Shown: positions 27,201 through 41,941, counted from the first letter of the stretch. The stretch is DNA of 64,000 bases from Ichthyophthirius multifiliis (GCF_000220395.1 NW_004085967.1:124001-188000), one strand, 5' to 3'. Translations and numbers: made by a program. Notes: generated from the letters alone by a model not told the origin.

Positions 27201-30200
27201 CAAAAATAACAATGAAAATGGAAAATATGTATATAGTTAAAAAATAGGACTAATAAAATTTCAATCAAAATATATAAAAGAAGCTATAGATTTTATTATT
27301 TCTATAGTAGGTAAAAATGAATTTATATTAAATAATTTAACAGATGATATATATTTAGCTGAAAGAAAAAAACGAAATTTAATATCCTTGTAATCATTAA
27401 CAATAAGTAAATAAAATGCACTTAATTAAATATCAGTAATATAATAAGAATTAGATTTTAATTAACTAAATAATAATATTTTATTGTATTTTATTAACTC
27501 TGTTTTATAATTAGGAAGTTAAAATAGGAACCCAAATTTCTTGTATTTTTTTCGATCTATATGCAAATTTAAGGGTAAAGGCATTTCTGTTAATTAGGAA
27601 ATTATTTATAAATTTCTCTAATAAAAATAAACTTTAGAAAAATGTCTTTTCATTCCTATTTCTATTAATCCTAATAATCATAATTAAATGTTTGTTTTTT
27701 TTAAAGATAACTAAAAAACACTTTTAGACGAAAAAATACTAGGGAAAGACGTTTCTATTTATTAAAATTAACAACTTTTATATTTTGTCGAATAAATAAA
27801 ACTTCTTTCTGATCTTTCTCTTTCTAGAAATTACTTATGGAATGATAGACTTGAAAAAATGTTCCCTTTAGAATATTTAATCAACTAAGTATTTAACGAA
27901 AAGCTTCATGATGAAATCAGAAGTGCTTTTTGCCAATTAGTATCAACTGTATATGTAGATCACGAGCCTTTAAATTTACTTATACTACCGAAAATGTGTA
28001 GAATATATAAATCAAAATATTAAAAATATAACTCTAAGAAATAAAAACATATAGAAGAAGTTGAAGATAATGATATTCTTAAATAATTCAATTTAAAAAC
28101 TGTGTAGAAAAACAAGACTATTTTTTAACAAAGATAAAAACATTTTGAAAAGCTTGTTTTCGATTGCATATCATTCATTAATTAAAATATTAATATTATA
28201 AAATCCTTTAATAAATCCTAAGATTCTAAAAATAAAAAAAAACTTTTTTTTAAAATTCGCATTTTAATATAGTTAATGAATAGAACACAAAAATTTTATA
28301 AAATATTTTAACTTTTAATATTATAAAATTATTTATAAATTTAATCAGATGTAATATTTTAGAAATTATTAATTAAAAATAATTATATCCTGAAATTTTA
28401 AGATGTTTAGTTTAACTTTTTGAATATGATTAAGATAATTTAGTCCTAACTTTAAATTTATCAAAAAAAAGATAAGAAAAAATAGAAACCTTTCAAACTG
28501 TTCATAATTAAAGTTATTTTTCTGCCGGCCTTAGTGGCTTTAAAATTGTTGCAAACAAAATTATGGATGTTACCTAAAATTTAACTATTGGAACTATTAA
28601 AATGGTAGAATGTTTCATTGGAATGGGTAATTAAAAAAAAAAGAAGTCATCGAATAATTATCTGAATAAAGTGAAAGCTATATTTAAAATAATCCTTTAA
28701 TAGGAAGCTTAATTTCTTTAATTTAATTAATTAAAGGATAACAATAAAATGAGGATTAAAATTAAAAAAATTAGATTGAAATAGATCTTAAATAAGAAAT
28801 TTGTAATCTCATTCATTTTTTTCAAAATTTAAGAATGGATTATTTAATTTATAATTTCTTAACTTGGTTTGATATAATAGGTACTTTTTTATAAAAAATA
28901 AACAAATTAATAAAATTATGAATTTTATTTTTATTAAGGAAAAGATTTTAAATTATATGAATTAAATGATGAATAATTATAAACTAAATTATAATAAATA
29001 ATAGATGATAAATTAATAACTGTAATTCCTAATGTTTATAAAACAGGGATTTATGATATAGATATTTAATTTAAACCAATTTAAAAAGGAATCAAAATAC
29101 CTAGATTTTTCTTTTAAAAAGATAATTAAAAAATTAAAAGTAAATAAAAGCCATTTATTGATTATGTAAATGAATAATAAAATTATTTCCCAGATTTAGA
29201 CTAATTATTAGTTGGAAATTAAACAAATAATAATGTAAAATTTCACAAATTATAATATTATTTATTTATATAATTATTTTTATCATTTAAAATTTAGATA
29301 ATTAGTTCAGAAATATTGCCATCATTATTACTAACCTTTTATTTAATCCCAGATTTTTAATTTTTAGATAATCTATTAGGATTAATATTAAAATTATTTA
29401 GTTAAACATGGCATTTATTTAATAATCTTTAGTAATTAGAAATTTTATTTGATAAGGAAGATATATTGCCATACAAAGTATTAATTTGATTTATTTTAAA
29501 TATAAACTTAATTAATATTATAAAAAGGTATATTAAGATAGAATCTATAAATTAAAGTTAATAGCCGAAAAATCTGAAGTTTGGTTAAATTAAATATCAG
29601 AATAAATAAAAGTAGAAAACTATTAGAATGATAATATTTAAGAAACTATTAATGCATTAAACGATATTAATTGCTTATTTTTTATAGGAAGCCTAGTAAA
29701 TGAAGATGGATCGATTATATCTTCTTAATTTTATGATTATTATATAGAAAACCTAAATAAACCAAACTGTTATTATGTATTTGAGAAAATTAAGAAATAA
29801 AGCGTTTCATAAATTTATAAAACAAGATAAAAAATATTCACTTTTTTAGAAGGATGTTTGCCTGTAATAAATTTAATTAAAGACGCATAAAATTAATTAG
29901 CCAAATTTTTAAAATAAAATGGTGTCCCTGACTAAATTAAATAAAAAATAATATAATTATTAAAAAGTTTATATTTAGTTCTGACACATTTTTGTTTTGA
30001 TGCAGAGGAAAATTAAATCTAACTTTCTCAATATATAGGATTTTTTTTGGATGAAATTGCTTTCGATTTCGGATAATTAGACCTATTAGATGCTATTTAT
30101 TCAAATAATAAGTTTTTATGTGAAAGCTTTTCTGATTAAAATTTCAAATAAATTTAAAATAATATTAAAGAATTCGGAAGACAACCAAGGTTTTATAAAA

Positions 30201-33200
30201 TATTTTTATATAAATAATATATTATATATTTAATAAATCGAAAATTTATAGGTTCATTTAAATATTAAAAGTAATTTAAGTTTATAAAAATTATTCATTT
30301 AATTCAAATATTCATTTAATTGAGAATTAAATTTAAATATTTAAATGGCTTATACCTAATCAATTTACTTAAATATTAGAATTAAATAAGTATGATTAAA
30401 TATTATATGGAGAAGTAGATAATAAAAAGCTTAATTTAAGGTTCGATTTAACTATAGAAGATGAATTCGAATAAGATTATACGAACATTGATAAATAATC
30501 TCTATTAGAAAATTAAATTAACTCAAATTATTTTATTGATGTCCCTTTTGTTTATCATGCAGTCCTTATTGAAATATTAACATTAGCTATTGAAGGAGAT
30601 GAAGGATTTAATATGAATGTTTAAAAAATAAAAAGTACTTTTCAATTAGATTACATATTAAATTTATTATTAGAAAGTGATGATTTAATTGATGATTTTA
30701 ACAATAAAGACTTTTTGTAATTTAATGATAATTAAATATATGAAAAAAGATATAAAAATAATTTAATTTTAAGAATTTAAAATAAATAAAATGGATTCTC
30801 TATTTTGAAACCAAAAATATTAAATTTAATTAATAAAACTTATTTAAATAGTTCTTATGTAATTTTTATTTTATTTTATTTTTAATTTTTAAAATAGCCA
30901 ATGATTGAAAGCTTAGAAAAAGATATTAATAAAGTTTTTGAATTTTTAAAATATGAAAAAGAAAGGTTTTAAAATCTATAATTTTACGATAATGTTAAAT
31001 AATAATATTTAGATTATTTTTTGGATAACTTTGTTGTTTTTTGTACTAAATATACTAATTTAATCATTAATATAAATAGTGAATAAGACAAGGGAAGAAG
31101 AAAAGATTACAAATTAATGAATTTATTAGTTTAGCAATTAAATATTAAAAATCCTATTTTTATAAAGTCGAGCTACAGTATAATAAATAGAAATAATCTA
31201 AAATTTTATATTATCAGTAAATGAAGAATCATATAAAGACTAAATAAAATTATTAAGCTAGCCTATTTACAATAATAACGATGAAATAGATTTGGTTAAA
31301 AATAATTAAGATATAGTAATTTTTTTTTATATTTAAATTTATATATATATTTAAATAAATATATATATATTTATTTATTTATATTTTTATATATATAATT
31401 ATGTATAAATATTTATATTATATATATATATTTTTATTTTTAAATATTTTTTTATATATTTAAAATAGATTGAATAAAATTAAGTTAAATGTTAATTTTT
31501 AAAATAATAATGGGTGAGTTAAGAGAATTGGAAAAAATTAATAAATTTATGTATTAATAGTGATGTTTTTTTTAATGCAAAATAAAATGAAATTTCTGCA
31601 CTTGCAGAAACTATCATGAATATAGAAATCTTATATGAAGGATAAATTTAATTTAAATTTTTATTAAAAAAATTAATTGAATATTTAGATTAAGGAGTTT
31701 AAAATAGTATGGATTTTAATAACATGATATATGTATTGTAAATATTAGAAAAAATAATTGATATTAGTGAAGAAAAAGGAAATTTAGTTGAAATGTAAAA
31801 TTTATTTGACTAATTAGACGCCACAAAAATGTTTCTTAATTTAATATCTAATATAAAAACATACCCTTTTGAAGATAATTTATTAATTGCTTTACTTAGC
31901 TTTATGACAAAACTTACTTCAGGTGGTAATTCGAAAGTTTAAAAAACTATTTTTAATTACTTTTTATGTTATCCTGTAAGCGAAATGCTATTTAACAAGT
32001 TTAATAATATTTTACTTGAATTTATTGAAGAACTTAAAGAAATGTATAAAAAAGAAGAATAGATTAAATTAATTAATCATAATGTTAGTACATTTTATAA
32101 TTAATATAATTGTCATATAAATGAACAAAGTTAATTCAATTAAACAAATCATGCTACTGTAAAATTTTCTGGATTTGCTACTTCTTATATTTCCAATATT
32201 AATTAAAGCGTGCTTTTAAATAAAACTAATAACTTAGATAGTAGTAATTAGAAATAAGAAGTATTTACAAATTAATAAAAAAATAAAAACTCAGAACTCG
32301 TTATGTAATTATTAAGATTATTATAATTATTTTGCGAAGGACATAATCTAAATCTTTAAAATTATTTACGATATTAAACTAATAGTAGAAATTCTTATGA
32401 TTTAATAACATTAGTTGTTGATGTATTTTTATTCTTATTTTATTATAAAAATTTATAAATTATTTTTTTTAAAAAAATTAAAAATTAGCTTTTGGATTAA
32501 TTCTGTGTAAAATTAGTTTAATAAAATTATGAAAAAATAATAAAATGCTTAGATACTTTAACTGAATTTGTATAAGGTCCTTGTAATGAAAATTAACAAA
32601 AAATAATTGACTCAAAGTTTTTAGAAATATCTTAAAAAATATTAAAAGTTGAAAAAAATAATAACCCAATATAAATGGGAAAATCTAATATTTAAAAAAG
32701 TAAATAGAATTTAGTATCTGCAGAATAAAATAACTAATTTGATTAATAATCTAAATAAAGAAAAAAAAAAAAAAAAAAGAAGGAAAGTCAGATAAATTAC
32801 TTAAATGGTAACATGAAAGGCTAAAATATAAAGTAATGATTTTAGTCACCAGTTTATTAGAATAAAATTCTGATAGCTTAGTTATTAAAAGAGTTATGAG
32901 AAGTTTACCTTTAAGTACTTTAAAAATTAACTTAGCTATTATTTATAAAAGATATAAAAAAACATTTAAAGACTAATATACTATTGATTGTTTTAATAGT
33001 GTATTTTATTATTATTATTATTATTTATTATTGTTATTGTAATTTGTATTATATATTAGTTTAATTTAAATTCTCCAGATAAAAATATAAAAAAAGAAAA
33101 ATTAAGATAATATACTCTAATTACAGAAACAGGATTCTATATATATTTTTTAATCACTTATTACCTTGATTTACCTTCAAAAATTTCTTTAAAAAGCGGC

Positions 33201-35350
33201 AATAAAGTTATTGATTAAGATTTAGATATTGAAACAAAAAAAGAGCTTGATGATATTTAAAAAAACTTTATTCAAAAGCAGGTTGTTTTTTTTTTTAAAA
33301 AAAATATAATTTAATAATAACTTATAAAGGGAATGTTTATTTTATAAAAAAATATAATTGGATAATTATGGAAATTCTCAAATGCCATTTTAGCAGGATT
33401 ATATAGTTATTTAACTTATATAATGAAAAAATTTAATAAAAAAAATGAATAGAAATATTCTAAAGATGACATAATTAATAAATTCTTTAATGAAGGAATT
33501 CTTTTTTTTAAAACTAATTCGGCTTCTATTGAAATTGTTAGAGATAATTAAATTGAAAAAGTTAGGTTCATTAAGTTACCTTATTGTCATTATTTACCTA
33601 AAGAAACTAAAGTAGAATTTTAAAATAATGTTATAAGAGATTCTATTCATTCGAAAATATAAGGTTTTTTTATAAATTTATTTATATAATTTTTAAATAG
33701 GAATTATTGATAAATATAAAAATTTTATAATAATATGTAAGCATGAAGAATAATTGGCTCTATTTTTCAATAGAAATACATTTGCAAGTATATTTGCAAA
33801 TTATGTAGATATGTGGAGAGATATAGCATTTATTTTAACAATAATATTAAATGCTTTTATAATTATTAGTTATTCAGAATTTAATAATGATAGAATATGG
33901 AGTCCTAAATTAAATGATGACACAACAGTATAATAAACAAAATAACTTTTTAAAATTTTTGGATACATAATGATTTTCTGTTCTATGCTCGTATTACTTT
34001 TCTTCTTAGTTAAAAAGGGACCTCTTTATTTAAAAGAAGTATGGTAAACAAACGAGGCTTTTTTATAAATTAAAACAGGTAAAAATATAATTTTTAAAAA
34101 TATTTTTTTCTTTGAAAAATAAAATAATTTAGGATTAATTGTATAATATGTAAAACATTTGTTAATTATAGTATCAAGTTTAATACGTTTTATTATAAAC
34201 CCTGAAGTAGTTTATTATTTGACATATGGAACCTTAGCTGTTTTAGCAACTGAAATTCATCCATTTTTCTTTGCTTTTCATTTAACTGAATTTTTACTGA
34301 GATATCCCACTTTAAGAAATATCCTTAGGGCTGTTTATGAGCCTTATATTTCTTTGGCTTTAACATTTATTTTGATTCTACTTTTTATTTATTTCTTTAG
34401 TTTATTCGGATATATTTTTTTTGATAAAGCATATCATGGAAGATGCTAAGAATTATATTTGTGCTTTTTTGAAACTTTTGATTAAACATTCAAAAATAAT
34501 GGAGGTTTAGGAGGTTTTTATGAATCTAATGATCCTAAATAAAGTAATGATTATAATTATGAAAGATTTTTCATTGAAAGTTTCGCAAATATAAGTATTA
34601 ACCTTGTAATAATATAAATTTTTTCAGGTATTATTATCGATAAATTTAGTTAGCTAAGATCTGAAGAATTAGAGAAGATTATGGATATTTAAGAGATGTG
34701 TTTTATATGTGGAAATACAAGGTTTTGTCTTATTTATTTTAACATTTAAAAAATATATAAAATTAAACATTATAAGGGAACTATTTGATAGAAAAAGTGA
34801 TTAAGGATTTGTTCAACATATAAAAAATGAGCATTACTTATGGAATTATGTGTTTTATTTGGGTTTTTTATAAGATAAAGAAAGTACTGAATATACTGGA
34901 ATAGAAAGCTATGTATCTGAAAAACTCAAATCTAATGATACATCTTGGTTTCCTATTTAAAGAGCTGCAATTTTAGTTGATGAAGAAAAAAAAATATAAA
35001 TGGAAAATAATGAATTTACAGATTTTTAAGATGAAGTATTTTAATAAAATTAGCATTTACATTTTTTTTAAATATAAATATTATTAATCTTATTTTATAA
35101 TTTTAATAAAAAAGATAAAATAGCTGAAAAGATATTAAATGTATATTTAAGAAAATTCGAACATTATTAAATAATTAGAATAAAATGTTAAAATTAATAT
35201 GAAGAAAAACGAGCATAAATGAGCATAAATAATTTTAATGATTAAATTTATATTTTGTACAAACTAAGACATTTAAATTTATAAAAATTATTAATTATGA
35301 CTAAAAAGAATATTTCAATAATATATAATATAGAAAACTATTTAAATTGA
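24242..35350 (+). CDS. ITPR: Inositol 1,4,5-trisphosphate receptor, intracellular Ca2+ release channel
   Basis: This 11.1-kb multi-exon gene encodes a receptor of roughly 3,000 residues matching the IP3 receptor along its whole length. The N-terminal ligand-binding/suppressor region has GDVISLSPDD, DRCLFRIYP and IQLFHLASNKFL. A MIR region follows (SKWRILKYNNYEDD, GGKVNWDD). The RIH domain has DEIRSAFCQLVSTVYVDHEP (near 27930), and a RIH-associated region has LTEFVQGPCNENQ (near 32560). Before the channel comes ASIEIVRDNQIEKVRF (near 33520). Six membrane segments span 33800-34650, with the selectivity-filter region NNGGLGGFYE. The C-terminal motif MCFICGNTR, then EHYLWNYVFYLG and ESTEYTGIESYV, are diagnostic of the family. 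It releases Ca2+ from internal stores. Many short TA-rich introns interrupt it; not every border is resolved. The stop is TGA 35348-35350. Paramecium has many such channels. Confidence 0.95.
31320..31470 (+). other. TA-rich intron region in the IP3 receptor gene
   Basis: About 150 nt of nearly pure TA/TTTA repeats separate two coding blocks of the receptor and contain no plausible coding. It is longer than most introns of the window. Confidence 0.6.
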
Positions 35351-35656
35351 TATATATAATAAATATTTATATATTGATATATAAAATATATATATATATT
35401 AATATATAGTACATATGTATTAATATTAATAAATATATATATATATTATTATTTATATATATATATATATAAATTATAATTTATAATTATATTATTATTT
35501 AATAAATAAATTATTTACTTGTTAATTAATATTTAATTAACTAAATAATATGTAATATATAATATTTTAATACTATCTTATCTTTAATTCCAAAAAAATA
35601 TATTTTTTATAAAAGATAATTGATATTGATATAGTATTCTATAAAAAAATATATAA

Positions 35657-36601
35657 ATGAGAAAATTTCTCCGAACAATAAAACCTCAAGATCTTCGAAT
35701 CGAAACTATAGGATTTATCGGTTTAGGCAACATGGGAGGTCCAATGGCATTGAATTTATAAAAAAAAGGTAATTACGAGGTTATAGCATATGATGTTAGT
35801 TAAGAATAATTAAATAAATACTAAAAAGAAGGTTTAAAGACATGCACAACATTGAAGGAGTTATCAAAAAAAGCAAACAAATTTATAACTATGTTGCCTA
35901 ATTCTTCACATGTTCAAACTGTATGTGAAGGTCCTGAAGGATTGTTTGCTTAATCAGAAAAAGGAAGTTTAATAATTGATTCATCAACTATTTCTTTTTA
36001 ATCAGCATTAAATTTATACAAAAGTGCTTTATAAAACTCCAAAAAATATATCGATACTCCTGTTAGTGGAGGAGTAGGGGCTGCTACAGCTGGAACATTA
36101 ACATTTATGGTAGGAGCTGAAAATATTTAAATATTTAACGAATGTAAAAATTTGCTTTAATTCATGGGAAAAAATATTATTAACTGTGAAAAACCTGGAG
36201 CTGGTTAAATTGCTAAAGCTTGTAATAATATGGCATTAGCTATTTAAATGATTGCTACAAGTGAAGCCATTTCTTTAGGAGTTAAATTAGGAATCGACCC
36301 AAAAATCTTAAGTAATATTATTAATACTTCAAGCGGTAGATGTTGGAGTAGTGAAGTTTATAACCCATGTCCTGGAATTATGGAAAATGTACCTTCTAGT
36401 AAAAATTATGAAGGGGGATTTGCTACTGAATTAATGATTAAAGATCTTGGGCTAGCTGTGGAAGCTGCTAAATAAGTTAATGCAGATACACCATTAGGAA
36501 TTCATGCGAAATATATTTATGAATAAATTATTAAGTCAGGATTAAATAGAAAAGACTTTTCAGTTGTATATTAGTTGATAACATAAAATAAAATAAAATG
36601 A
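35657..36601 (+). CDS. HIBADH: 3-hydroxyisobutyrate dehydrogenase
   Basis: A single intronless frame of 945 nt (314 residues) ends at TGA 36599-36601. The NAD-binding glycine motif is GFIGLGNMGGPMALNL, the substrate-binding block is DTPVSGGVGAATAGTL, and the catalytic lysine lies in GAGQIAKACNNM. The C-terminal helical domain contains GIDPKILSNIINTSSGRCWS and KDLGLAVEAAKQ. The enzyme oxidises 3-hydroxyisobutyrate to methylmalonate semialdehyde in mitochondrial valine breakdown. The first 15 residues (Arg/Lys with few acids) could be a short mitochondrial targeting segment. Length is typical of the family. Its 12 in-frame TAA codons inside conserved sequence are clean proof of the code. Confidence 0.96.
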
Positions 36602-36916
36602 AATTTATTTAATCATTAAAAAAAAAAATTAAAAAATTATAAATATATTGAAATTATAATATTTAAATGTATTTAAAATAATTAAAACATAATGAAATAT
36701 TAAAATATTTATTTATAAATTATTAAAATAAGATAAAATAAATTAATAAAACATGTAATTATATATATATATATAGATATAGATATATATATATATAAAA
36801 ATTCTTTAAATAATAAATTTATTATTTAATTTATTTATTAATTTTTTTATTAAAAAATATGATTTTTAATTTAAATTTATTCATAATATAATAAATCTTT
36901 AAATATTAAAAAATTA

Positions 36917-37932
36917 TCAAAATGATAAATCTAATTATTCAATAATCATATAAGCGAATTCATATTTTACGCTTTGAAATTTTCTTTTTAGAGCGCTTTA
37001 CTGATTATTTTATTCATTTTTAATGTGTAATTGACATATAAAATTAGAAATCTCTTAAACTTATTTTTCTTAAACATTAAATTCATTAAATAAATACTAT
37101 ATTTTTTATTCTAGATTTCCTTTTCTATTTTTATTTATTAAAGTATATATAGCTGCACTTGTTACTAAACTAGGAGAAAATTTAATTCCTTCATAATTAA
37201 AAATACATAATTCTATAAAATATTATACGACAAAAAAATATTATTTGTTAAATTATAAAATAATTTGAGCTTTCTCCAAAAAACGGAAAGGAGTTGTCAT
37301 CGAAATATTAAAATCTAAAGCTTTTAACATATTACCTTCACAATTTAATACATCTTCCTTACTATAAGCTCCATCACATATATAAACTAAATCTTTTAAT
37401 TTAGGAGGATATATTTCTTCATATTTACAAGCAATAAATAAGGCTGAAATTCCAACCAATTGAAATTTACTTTTTTGGATTTTTTATATTTTAGATAAAT
37501 AAATATCTATTATTTATATTGTAAAATGCAATGTTTCACTTTTTAATTCAAATTTAAAATGGACATCTATTAGCCAATCTATTAATATTAATCTCATTTT
37601 TGTATTTATATTTGGTTAGTATCCATTTTCTATATATGGTTCAATAATAAATTCTTTCTTTTTTTTTAATTATAATTTATATATATATATAAATATAAAT
37701 ATATATATATTTATATATATTTATATATATATATATATTTTTATATTACTTCTTTTTATAATAAATAATTATTTATTTCGTCTATATATTATTTGACTTA
37801 TGATGGTATTCTTATATTTTCTTATTCAAGATTTTACTTAGAAAATAATTTTTGTTAGGATTCTACCTTTGATTATATATCCAATTTTTATATTTATTAT
37901 TTTTAACTCATATGATCATATTCTACATCCAT
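36917..37932 (-). CDS. B-type (mitotic) cyclin
   Basis: Two exons around a 92-nt TA-rich intron (37658-37749) give 924 nt, 307 residues, from ATG 37932 to TGA 36917-36919. The N-terminal cyclin box has the signature [18 protein letters not shown], then [27 protein letters not shown] and [11 protein letters not shown]. The C-terminal cyclin fold has [18 protein letters not shown]. These are the hallmarks of A/B-type cyclins that activate CDK1-like kinases. The leader before the box is short (about 75 residues) and shows no clear destruction box (RxxLxxIxN). A/B subtype cannot be settled; B is favoured by the cyclin-box sequence. Confidence 0.93.
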
Positions 37933-39007
37933 TTTGCTTTTCTTTTATTTTGTTTTAAAATATAAAAATAAATATTGATATTATTAATGTTTTAAAATAC
38001 ATCTATTTATTAGTTATTTGTAGATATGTTTGATATATCTGTCCCAAATATTCTATTTGAAAATGCATTTTACAGTTATTTACTATTCTATAGATTTAAT
38101 TATTAGTTTTAAGTGTTCTACTAGAATAATTTATTTATGTTTATTAATAATATTAAATTATATAATATATTATACCATAATTGGATAATAGCAAGATTGA
38201 AATATTTAATTTATCATTTTTTTATAAAAAATATAAAATAAATGTAATAAAAAATTTTATTTTTAATTAAGTATTTTACAAAAAAAATCTGAAATTCAAA
38301 TTATTAAAAATTAATTTCTGTTAAAAATAATTAAAAATAATCAAAATAGAGAAAAAAAACAACAAAAATTAAAAACACATAATTTTTATATAATGAAATT
38401 CTTAATTATAAATAAAAAATTTTAAATAAAAATAATAAAATAATAATAATAATTATAATTATCGAAAGGAAAAGACTTTTTTATGGAAATTATTAAATAT
38501 GAAAATATTAAAAATAAATTTTATTATTAAAACAAAGAGTTATATTATCATATAATAATTATTTATTTTTTTATTCAAATATTAATACGAAAACAGATTT
38601 AAATTTTAATTTAAAAATAGATTTAAATTTGAAAAAAAAAAAAAAAAAATTAAAAATAATTTAAATTTTTTCAAATTAAATAAATAGAAATTTAACAATA
38701 TTAAATATATAAAATTTATATATAAAATAATATATATTATAAATTAAAAAAAATAGTATGAGAACAATTTTACATATTAAAAATATTATTTTAGTTAACT
38801 ATATTTTAAAAAATATAATTATAAATTTTATTTCATTTTAACAAAATAAGCTTAAATTTTTATTAATTTTTTTTTATATTTTAAAGTTGAGTAAAAGTAA
38901 AAATTATTTATAAATTTTAATATTATATATTTTTATAATTAAAACTATTTTATATATTTTGTAATTAAAATTTAATAAAAATTGCACTATTAAACTTTAA
39001 ATGAGTT

Positions 39008-39300
39008 TCAAACAAAAATAAAATTAAATACATATTATTCGAAATTTTCTATATGCATCAAAATATTACAATTGTTTTATTTTTCATCACTTTTATTTAA
39101 ATTGTGATCCAAAAAATTATCAACAGATACCAATTTAAATTACTTTTATCTTATCACGAGTTAATATTTTATAAAATTCAAAATAATCAGCCAACTTTAT
39201 TAAATGATATTTAGTTAAATAAACTAAATTTAAATTTTCATTTATTCACTATAAAGTTACTTTAATTTATTAATTTCTTACAAAAATATAGTTAGGGAAA
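39008..39300 (-). pseudogene. Coding-like island with a frame break
   Basis: On the minus strand one frame reads KYHLIKLADYFEFYKILTR and a second frame, offset by one base, continues as VSVDNFLDHNLNKSDEKQ and ends at TGA 39008-39010. Both halves look more like protein than the surrounding A/T, but they are out of frame with each other and no start is visible. It may be a decayed gene, a small gene with a sequencing error, or chance. Confidence 0.25.
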
Positions 39301-39965
39301 ATTAAATTTACGTATTTATAAAATGAATATTATATGGTAGTTTTTTTTTGACAGAAATACTATATATTTATTTAATAATTATCATCTATTTTAAACAAGT
39401 AATATTTATTAATATACATGAAAAGAATAAAGGAATTTAAGTTAAAACTCAAATTATTTTTACATTTCAAATAAAAAAAGTATTGATTTGTTAATTATTT
39501 ATTCAAATAATTTAATTTTTTATAAAAATATTAAAAATAAAGAATATAATATAATATAATAGATGAATTAAATGAATTTAAATTTTTTGCATCTATTTCA
39601 TAAAAATTGTAGAAATTAAAAAAATTAATAAAAAATTTTATTATGAAAAATAATAATTGTTTAATAATAAAATCAAATACAATTAATATTTTGCCTTATT
39701 TTATTTGAATAAAATATTATATTGAAAATTTTCTAAGTATATTTAAAAAAATTAGAGATTATATAAAAAAATTATAAATTTTTATTTTGATTTTATAAGT
39801 ATTTGCAAAATAATTATAAATTTATTTTTAATTTAGATGAAATAATGGTATTATTTTTTTATATATAAATCAAATCTTAAGTTTAATACAATTTTTAAGT
39901 TTGAAATAATAATATTTGTATAATAATAATTATTTTTATTAAAAATATTGAAAATTTTAAATTTA

Positions 39966-40017
<52 letters not shown>
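39966..40017. repeat. (ATT)n microsatellite
   Basis: About 17 tandem ATT triplets in non-coding sequence, followed by T-rich low-complexity DNA. Confidence 0.9.
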
Positions 40018-40019
<2 letters not shown>

Positions 40020-40560
40020 ATTTTTTTTGTTTTGTTTTGTTTTTTTATTTTTTTGATTATATTTTTTAATTTTTTTTTTTTTATATACTATTTCTTCTGT
40101 TTTAGAAAGATAATATTTTAACTAACCTTATTATTATTTATACTATTTTTTTTTTTATTATTTTTTTTTATTTGACTATATAATATTTAGTATCATAATT
40201 ATTAATTTATATTTCTTATTTTATTTATATAAATATCTATTTTCATATTAAATAACTTTATATATATTTTTTTTTTTACATTTTTAAACTTATTTAATAT
40301 TTACTCTATTTTTTTTTTATAAAATTTAAATAATAAATAAATTCAAATATATAATTTTTCTTAAAAATTGATATCTTTCTTTATATTTATTTTATAAATT
40401 AATATCTTTCTTTAATTTTATTTTTATTTTTATAAAAATCTAAAATTCATATTTTTTTTATTATTATATATTTATTTTTTTACATATTTTTGCAAAAATT
40501 TATCTTTACTGCTCATTATATCTTATTTATTTATATTAATTTTTTTAGTATTGTTATTGT

Positions 40561-41720
40561 TCAAATATTAAAAGCCTTATTATATTTTGATTTAATATAA
40601 ATTTATATATTTTAATCATTTTAATTTTTCCTTTTTATTTGAATTATATATTTCAGTTGATTTCTTTTTATCAAATTTATATTATATAAAAGATTCGTGA
40701 TGTTTTTTATGTATTTTTATTAAAATAATTTTTTATTTTCAATCTACTATTATTTTAAATTTTATAGTTACTTAAATAATTCTTAAAATACATTTAATAG
40801 AACGTATGTGTTTAAAATATATATTTATATTTTTTTATTAATTAAAAAATAAATTTTTAATTATTATTAATATTTTAATTTTATATTTTTATATATTAGT
40901 TTATGTTATATTTATTATTTAATTTTTAAAAATAAAAAATTCTTATAATTATTTTAAACAATTCTCAATTATATTTAATATTCAAATAATAATAACCAAT
41001 TTAAATATATATTTATTTCTCCTAATAAATCATTAATTATTATAATTTATATTTATTATTTTTTAAACAAAGATTAAGCCCAAATATTTTCTGTTATTTA
41101 AATATGCATAAGTTTAATAAGTTATTAAGTAATGCAAGACAATTAATTTAGCTTATTTCTTTTCAATATCTTAAACGAACATAATACAAGCATAAACAAG
41201 CAGATAATCATATACTTACTTTTAAAAACTAAAAAATTACTTTAGTACTTATTTTATATTATTAAAACAAGATATGATAAAAAGTAATTTAATTAACATT
41301 TTTATAGGCATATAAATATTCATAACAATAGTTTTATAAAATTTACAATAAATAATTCTTATAATTTATTTTATATAAAGCAATAATTCCACTATTAGCT
41401 ATATCAATTAAATAGCCGTAAAATTTTAATCTTATTTCTAAAACTTTAAGAATAAAATCTTTATCATAATTAATTTAAACAAAAGCAGAAATTTAATTTT
41501 TGTAAACATTATATAATTTTTTATTTTATTTAGGATATATTTGCTTCTTTTTTTTTGAAAATTATTGATATTTGATGATTTCAATTTAAAGTATATGCAA
41601 ACTACTTTTTTGGTTAAGCATTTTTTGATTGAAAACATCATTATTAACTATGGTTTTAATTTCAATTTTAATTATTATTATGATTACTTATTAAATTAAG
41701 TCTAATACCATTTTTTTCAT
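40561..41720 (-). CDS. Protein of unknown function, 369 residues
   Basis: An exon from ATG 41720 to 41220 (501 nt) and one from 41169 to TGA 40561-40563 (609 nt) flank a 50-nt intron with a canonical GTAAGT donor and TTTAAG acceptor. Both exons are multiples of three and the frame is open throughout. An alternative 5' end using a 40-nt intron (GTAATC..CCATAG, near 41650-41690) would give a more natural N-terminus (KDFDEKNGIRLNLI) but lacks a visible ATG. The protein is helical and rich in Ile, Leu, Asn, Gln and Tyr (LKVLEIRLKFYGYLIDI, LNVFQELFKQLQNLKQ). No family recognised. It is head-to-head with the gene starting at 41942, leaving a spacer of about 220 nt. Confidence 0.6.
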
Positions 41721-41941
41721 CAAAATCTTTACTATTAGAAACGGAGTTTTCTTTTTTTTTCACTACTCTCCCCTTTTTTTTTTATAAAGTTTAAAAATAA
41801 AAATATTTAAATAGAAAATTTTAGAATAAATATATATTTTTTTTATTAATTTAATAAAAATAGTATTTTGAAAAAATATGATATACAATATAAATTTTTA
41901 TTTAGTAATATCTATCTTAAAACTATAAATAAAATAAAAAT

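Larger units (their letters stand above)
37933..40560. other. Long A/T spacer
   Basis: About 2.6 kb of A/T-rich sequence between two minus-strand genes. It holds one protein-like island at 39008-39300 and an (ATT)n microsatellite. Otherwise nothing recognisable on either strand. Confidence 0.55.
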
